Below, piece after piece: positions 5,983 to 9,747 of a DNA stretch of 9,747 bases. Every line of letters starts with the position of its first letter. Position 1 is the stretch's first letter. The stretch spans positions 1 to 9,747 of the forward strand of contig JBHWOV010000132.1 of NCBI GenBank assembly GCA_043424535.1. Direction: 5' to 3'. The notes beneath the pieces are model-generated. The model was not told the origin of the DNA, did not search any database, and worked only from the letters and a program-made list of their open reading frames with translations. The DNA comes from DSM-111022 sp043424535. Lineage in GTDB: Bacteria; Bacillota; Bacilli; Lactobacillales; Aerococcaceae. The position numbers were made by a program, and so were the translations under genes.

Positions 5983-6960
5983 ATGTCAGATAAACCTATT
6001 CTATTAGGAGAAAGATACGAACAAAATAAATATCATATTAAAGTCATAATCGGCATTTTATTGATTATATTTTTTATTTGGTTGTCGACAAAAGATGGAT
6101 TATTTGGTTTGACTGAATATGTTGAGGTCCATTTAGATGAAATGAAGAATTCCGTTTTAGCAATTTTAAGTATTTCCACGCTCACTTCAACACTTATTTC
6201 AGCTTTGCCTGGCGATATGGCATCGCCATTGGCGGAAAATATTGCTGGGATAGCGGATTATTTATTACTTGTCTTTGGAGGCATCTGGTTACAGCGCTAT
6301 GTATTCCTATCATTTACGGGTGTATTATTGCGCTATGTGATTCCATTAGGGATTGGTTCAAATGTAATAGCCAATATACTTGAATATATAGGATTTGATC
6401 CGACAAAATTATTTAAATTTAAGAGAATCGGTAAAAACATTACGATCTTTGCGTTGGCAACCATTTTAATTGTTCCAACGACAATCTTTATTACTTCTCA
6501 AATGGAAGAAACTTATCAGGAACAAATTCAAACAACGATTAACCAATCAGAGGAAACACAAGCAGAGGCAAGTGAAGCGGCTGAAAGTGAATCGCAAAAT
6601 ACAGAGGCCAATCAGGAAGCAAATCAAGACAGTAATCAAAACATCTTCGAGCGGGCAGGTGAAGCATTTAATTCAGGTATCGATAATCTGAATGAATTTG
6701 CCAATGATGCCGTTGGTAATGTGACTGCTTCAGCGAATAATCTAGTTGAACAAACAAAGACCACATTTAATAATCTGATTGATACCGCAGCAATGTTGAT
6801 TATTGTCAATTGTATTATCCCAATGATTGTCTATGCATTTCTTATTTGGTTAATGAAAGTACTATTTCGATTTGATCTAGAACCTTCGATCAATCAAATG
6901 AGTAAATTAGCTCCCAATAGAAAATTAATTCGAAAAAAATCAGCGATAAAACGCAAATAA
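5983..6960 (+). CDS. Unrecognised multi-pass membrane protein with long polar loop
   Basis: This is a 325-aa integral membrane protein that I cannot assign to a named function. The clear membrane segments are near 20-36, 90-108, 152-172 and 270-294, with a further hydrophobic stretch at about 109-136. The stretch SALPGDMASPLAENIAGIAD (73-92) just before the second segment looks like a family signature. Residues 174-268 form a polar loop rich in Gln, Glu, Asn and Ser, followed by an amphipathic Asn/Ala-rich stretch (221-268). The C-terminus is strongly basic (NRKLIRKKSAIKRK), hence cytoplasmic, which would place the loop outside the cell. AAGGAGG (5968-5974) lies 8 bases before the ATG at 5983. 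An in-frame TTG at 5950 would add 11 residues but has no ribosome binding site and overlaps the inverted repeat. The gene stands alone between two terminators. Confidence 0.85.
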   Translation: MSDKPILLGERYEQNKYHIKVIIGILLIIFFIWLSTKDGLFGLTEYVEVHLDEMKNSVLAILSISTLTSTLISALPGDMASPLAENIAGIADYLLLVFGGIWLQRYVFLSFTGVLLRYVIPLGIGSNVIANILEYIGFDPTKLFKFKRIGKNITIFALATILIVPTTIFITSQMEETYQEQIQTTINQSEETQAEASEAAESESQNTEANQEANQDSNQNIFERAGEAFNSGIDNLNEFANDAVGNVTASANNLVEQTKTTFNNLIDTAAMLIIVNCIIPMIVYAFLIWLMKVLFRFDLEPSINQMSKLAPNRKLIRKKSAIKRK

Positions 6961-6969
6961 TAATTCAAT

Positions 6970-6997
6970 GATGAACAGATTTTGTTCATCTTTTTTT
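6970..6997 (+). terminator. Intrinsic terminator after the membrane protein gene
   Basis: GATGAACA (6970-6977) pairs with TGTTCATC (6983-6990) around a 5-base loop, followed directly by seven T (6991-6997). It starts 9 bases after the stop codon. Confidence 0.9.
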
Positions 6998-7034
6998 GTC
7001 TATATATTGAATAAGGATAAGACAGCACTTTAAC

Positions 7035-7079
7035 ATACATATTCTATAATTTTTGGTAATATATGTATAACATGCAAAT
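7035..7079 (+). promoter_or_regulatory. Possible promoter and operator region of the oxidoreductase-arcB unit
   Basis: A perfect TATAAT stands at 7045-7050, but no good -35 box lies 16-18 bp upstream. Imperfect symmetry surrounds it: ATACATAT (7035-7042) and ATATGTAT (7061-7068). The bases 7062-7079 hold ATGTATAA and ATGCAA, resembling the two halves of the B. subtilis-type ARG box but with one base fewer between them. A promoter must lie between the terminator at 6997 and the gene at 7100; this is the best candidate. The ArgR link is speculative. Confidence 0.35.
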
Positions 7080-7099
7080 ATTATTTGGGGGAATAAAAG

Positions 7100-8290
7100 A
7101 TGTCACATTCTTATGATTATATGATTCTAGGTGGAGGGATGGCTGGCGCGAATGCGGTAATGGAAATACGCCAACATGACCCTGAGGGGACGGTACTCAT
7201 TGTCACAAGAGAAAAAGACAAACCTTATCACCGTCCTCCATTGACGAAAGAACTTTGGACTGTTGTCGATTATCCAGAAGAGAGTGTTTACTATGGATTT
7301 TTAGACGATGAAGGCATTGATTATTTAATAGATGCAGAAGTGACGGCTATTCATCCACAAGAAAAAACAGTCGTTGTTAATCATGATACACAATATACTT
7401 ATGATAAATTATTATACACTTTAGGCTGTGATCCAAAATGGATTGAAGGACCAGAAAGTGAACGCGTATTGGCAATTCGTACATTCGAAGATTATCGTCG
7501 ATTACGTAAACTTGCAAAAAAAGACAGCAAAGCATTGATTGTTGGTGGAGGCTGGATCGGTGCAGAATTAGCAGCAGGATTACAAATTAATGGTGTGGAT
7601 GCCACACTGATTTATCCTGATGAAATTTTGAATGAGAAAAGATTACCATCGCCATTAGCGAAAAAATTTCAGCAAAGTTTTGCGGATGCTGGAGTGACAT
7701 TGATTGCAGAAGCTTATGCGGATCATTACCAAGTTGACGATCAAAATGTTACTTTAACATTAGAAGATGGCCGTGAATTTGAAGGCGACTTTCTCGTGCT
7801 AGGGATAGGGGTCGAACCTAATATTGACATTGCAGAACAGGCAGGTCTTGAGGTTGGAAATGGTGTCATCGCAAATGAATATTTACAATCTTCAGATTCG
7901 TCGATTTATGTTGCTGGAGATGTCTTAAATTATGAAGATGTTATTATCGGAAGAAATCGATTTGAACATGAAGATCAAGCAGAAAAATCTGGTCAAGTTG
8001 CAGGAAGAAATATGACTGGAGCAAAAGAAACATTTGACTTCGGAGCTCCTCTCTCATATACCGATGTTTTAGATATATCTATTGAAGGAGTCGGTGAGAT
8101 GAGTCGAAACCGAGACGATGAAATTATTGAACAAATCGATGACGGGTACATCGTTTATTATTTATCTGAGGGCAAACCTTCAGGAGTTTTGACTTATAAT
8201 TTAAAAGTGGATATGAATAAAGCCCGTCAAATTCTTCAAGATCCACCAGAGTCTGCTCAAGCGCTTATTGGCAGTTTACAACCGTTATAA
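7100..8290 (+). CDS. AIF-like FAD/NAD(P)H oxidoreductase
   Basis: This two-dinucleotide-fold flavoprotein of 396 aa is predicted to oxidise NAD(P)H and pass electrons to an unknown acceptor. The FAD-binding motif GGGMAG is at 11-16, the NAD(P)-binding motif GGGWIGAELA at 149-158 and the second FAD motif IYVAGDV at 269-275. PYHRPPLTKELW (42-53) and the stretch around GRNRFEHEDQ to AGRNMTGA (284-308) closely resemble human apoptosis-inducing factor as I remember it, and the C-terminal domain (about 316-396) also fits that family. It has one cysteine (110) and no CxxxxC redox pair, so it is not a disulfide reductase. No membrane segment or signal peptide is seen. The ribosome binding site is unusual: GGGGGA at 7087-7092, 7 bases before the ATG. 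It lies 47 bases upstream of arcB with no clear promoter or terminator between. The electron acceptor is unknown. Confidence 0.9.
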   Translation: MSHSYDYMILGGGMAGANAVMEIRQHDPEGTVLIVTREKDKPYHRPPLTKELWTVVDYPEESVYYGFLDDEGIDYLIDAEVTAIHPQEKTVVVNHDTQYTYDKLLYTLGCDPKWIEGPESERVLAIRTFEDYRRLRKLAKKDSKALIVGGGWIGAELAAGLQINGVDATLIYPDEILNEKRLPSPLAKKFQQSFADAGVTLIAEAYADHYQVDDQNVTLTLEDGREFEGDFLVLGIGVEPNIDIAEQAGLEVGNGVIANEYLQSSDSSIYVAGDVLNYEDVIIGRNRFEHEDQAEKSGQVAGRNMTGAKETFDFGAPLSYTDVLDISIEGVGEMSRNRDDEIIEQIDDGYIVYYLSEGKPSGVLTYNLKVDMNKARQILQDPPESAQALIGSLQPL

Positions 8291-8337
8291 TAGTAGAGGA
8301 TAGACAAGATATAAATTGAGATTAAGGAGTATGATAG

Positions 8338-9348
8338 ATGAATAATATTTTTCAAGGAAGAAATTTTGTTAAAGAAATTGATTTCACATCCGAAGAATTA
8401 GCTTATATTATTGATTTCAGTATTCATTTAAAACAATTAAAGAAAAAGGGAATTCCACATGAATACCTTAAGGGACAAAATATTTGTTTATTATTCGAGA
8501 AGTCATCAACGAGAACACGAGCAGCCTTTACCGTTGCGGCAAATGATTTAGGTGCTAGACCTGAATACTTGGGTACTGATGATATTCAACTAGGAAATAA
8601 AGAATCTGTTCAAGATACAGCTCGTGTACTAGGGTCCATGTTTGATGGCATTGAATATCGTGGCTATGAACAAGATGTCGTCGAAGAATTAGCAAAATAT
8701 GCGAATGTTCCTGTTTGGAATGGTTTATCGAATCAATGGCATCCTACGCAAATGATTGCTGACTTTATGACATTAAAGGAAGAATTCGGTAGATTACGAG
8801 GACTGAATTTAGTTTATTGTGGCGATGGTCGCAATAATATAGCACGTTCATTGTTAATCACTGGCTCGATGCTCGGTGTGAATATTACTATCGCTTCACC
8901 ACAACGTCTCTTCCCCGATCAATCAGTCATCGATTTAGCGAAAGAGTATAGTGAAAAAACGGGTGCAGAACCGATTATTACTTCTGATATTCAACAGGCT
9001 GTGATTGAAGCGGATGCACTTTATACAGATGTTTGGGTATCGATGGGAGAAGAAGATAAAGTTCAAGATCGTTTACGTTTACTTGAGCCTTATCAAATTA
9101 ATCGCCAACTTACCGATCAGATTCAAGGGGATTGGGTCTTATTGCATTGTCTACCAGCATTCCATGATACAAATACAGAATTTAGCCAATATGTTTCTAA
9201 ACAATTTGATATTGAAGAAATGGAAGTGACCGATGAAATTTTCCGCAGTGAACATGGACGTCAGTTCCAACAAGCAGAGAATCGGATGCACTCGATAAAA
9301 GCGGTAATGGCACTAACGAATGGTCATTTATTTATCCCAAATGTCTAA
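8338..9348 (+). CDS. arcB: Ornithine carbamoyltransferase, ArcB-like
   Basis: This enzyme transfers the carbamoyl group between carbamoyl phosphate and ornithine to give citrulline, or runs in reverse in arginine breakdown. The carbamoyl-phosphate site STRTR is at 57-61, HPTQ at 135-138, the ornithine loop DVWVSMGEE at 231-239 and HCLPAFHD at 270-277 with catalytic Cys271. The SMG loop argues for ornithine rather than putrescine as substrate. The length (336 aa) and the beginning FQGRNFVKEIDFT, with IPHEYLKGQNICLLFEKSST further on, resemble the catabolic ArcB type more than short anabolic ArgF proteins, but sequence alone does not settle direction, and no arcA, arcC, arcD or other arg gene is in the window. 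AAGGAG (8324-8329) lies 8 bases before the ATG. It is probably transcribed with the upstream oxidoreductase. Confidence 0.94.
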   Translation: MNNIFQGRNFVKEIDFTSEELAYIIDFSIHLKQLKKKGIPHEYLKGQNICLLFEKSSTRTRAAFTVAANDLGARPEYLGTDDIQLGNKESVQDTARVLGSMFDGIEYRGYEQDVVEELAKYANVPVWNGLSNQWHPTQMIADFMTLKEEFGRLRGLNLVYCGDGRNNIARSLLITGSMLGVNITIASPQRLFPDQSVIDLAKEYSEKTGAEPIITSDIQQAVIEADALYTDVWVSMGEEDKVQDRLRLLEPYQINRQLTDQIQGDWVLLHCLPAFHDTNTEFSQYVSKQFDIEEMEVTDEIFRSEHGRQFQQAENRMHSIKAVMALTNGHLFIPNV

Positions 9349-9368
9349 TAAATTGAATCAATGAAGAG

Positions 9369-9410
9369 GACATTTGTTATGCAATATATTGCATAACAAT
9401 GTCTTTTTTT
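9369..9410 (+). terminator. Intrinsic terminator after arcB
   Basis: The left arm 9369-9384 pairs with 9389-9403 (TTGCATAACAATGTC) around the loop TATA. The stem is 15 bp with a single extra T bulged on the left, and seven T follow (9404-9410). It starts 20 bases after the stop codon and acts on the + strand only. Confidence 0.93.
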
Positions 9411-9453
9411 ATTAACAATATTGCTAAAAAATAGTGTACGCATAATGAGAGAC

Positions 9454-9462
9454 AAAAGGAGG
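9454..9462 (+). promoter_or_regulatory. Ribosome binding site supporting a TTG start at 9470
   Basis: AAAAGGAGG lies 7 bases before TTG at 9470. No ATG lies at a suitable distance; the first in-frame ATG comes 13 codons later, within conserved-looking sequence. No convincing promoter was found between the terminator at 9410 and this site. Confidence 0.75.
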
Positions 9463-9469
9463 AATTTAA

Positions 9470-9747
9470 TTGAAGGAGTCAGATCAAAAGTTTGCGCGTA
9501 GTGTTTATATGCTTCGTTTTCTCGCCGGCTATCTTAATGTCATGGCAATTTTAATTTTTTCACAAATGTTAGCTGGACATACTGGTTCATTAACGAATGC
9601 CGCCCTCGAATTTATTGAAGGTGACTATTGGCAAATGATAAAATTATTGATATTAGCGATTTTTTTCTTTATCGGGACAATCGTATCAGGATTTTTCTTT
9701 CCATCTAAATATTATGATCGACGCATTAATTATGGACGTGTATTTAT
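9470..9747 (+). CDS. DUF1275 (YoaK-like) membrane protein, 3' end cut by window
   Basis: The first 92 codons of an open frame run to the window edge. The translation reads (M)KESDQKFARSVYMLRFLAG, then YLNVMAILIFSQMLAGHTGS, then LTNAALEFIEGDYWQM followed by a strongly hydrophobic segment. The pattern FLAGYLN...GHTGSLTNAALEFIEGDY matches the start of the DUF1275/YoaK family (usual pattern AGY.D...F....V.H.TGN), multi-pass membrane proteins of unknown function. Two membrane segments are visible, at about 17-38 and 58-77. TTG at 9470 is chosen because of the strong ribosome binding site 7 bases upstream. A terminator separates it from arcB, so it is probably an independent unit. The family call rests on a short stretch. 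Confidence 0.75.
   Translation, partial: MKESDQKFARSVYMLRFLAGYLNVMAILIFSQMLAGHTGSLTNAALEFIEGDYWQMIKLLILAIFFFIGTIVSGFFFPSKYYDRRINYGRVF

Noticed and set aside
6470..6691. 73-codon plus-strand frame inside the unknown membrane protein gene
   Set aside because: It is an out-of-frame Lys/Arg/Gln-rich shadow over the polar loop, with no start context. The main frame has the ribosome binding site and membrane segments.
9005..9229. 74-codon plus-strand frame inside arcB
   Set aside because: It is an out-of-frame shadow over the conserved SMG and HCLP regions of the carbamoyltransferase.

Overview
The window looks like chromosomal DNA of a low-GC Gram-positive bacterium of the order Lactobacillales. 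The evidence is AT-rich codon use, strong AGGAGG-type ribosome binding sites, a perfect cre (CcpA) site, PRD-type regulation, and the mannitol gene order mtlA-mtlR-mtlF-mtlD seen in streptococci, enterococci and relatives. An Aerococcaceae-like host is a guess only; nothing here fixes the genus. All genes lie on the + strand. No mobile element, CRISPR array, tRNA or rRNA gene was seen.

Bases 1-246 are a control region without a convincing gene. They hold a compound inverted repeat (50-86), a near-perfect MtlR-type operator (146-167) and a perfect cre site (186-200) just upstream of mtlA. Bases 247-5765 are the mannitol operon. mtlA encodes the membrane EIICB permease, mtlR the PTS-controlled activator, mtlF the EIIA protein and mtlD mannitol-1-phosphate 5-dehydrogenase. 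MtlF passes phosphate from HPr to MtlA, which imports mannitol as mannitol-1-phosphate, and MtlD oxidises that to fructose-6-phosphate for glycolysis. MtlR would activate the operon when mannitol is present, and CcpA would shut it off on better sugars. mtlR/mtlF and mtlF/mtlD overlap by one base (TAATG), and a strong terminator follows mtlD.

Bases 5826-6960 hold a well-formed sigma-A promoter bracketed by two perfect palindromes. It drives a lone unrecognised membrane protein with a long polar extracellular loop, which has its own terminator. Bases 7100-9410 form a probable two-gene unit: an oxidoreductase closely resembling apoptosis-inducing factor (AIF), then an ornithine carbamoyltransferase of ArcB type, then a terminator. 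The window ends inside a DUF1275 (YoaK-like) membrane protein with a TTG start.

Most of the region is ordinary metabolism. The points worth a second look are a second IIB domain in MtlA that has lost its phosphorylatable cysteine, a PRD1 in MtlR that lacks both usual histidines, an MtlR operator with a 6-base instead of 4-base spacer, the double-palindrome promoter of the unknown membrane protein, and the pairing of an AIF-like enzyme with ornithine carbamoyltransferase.
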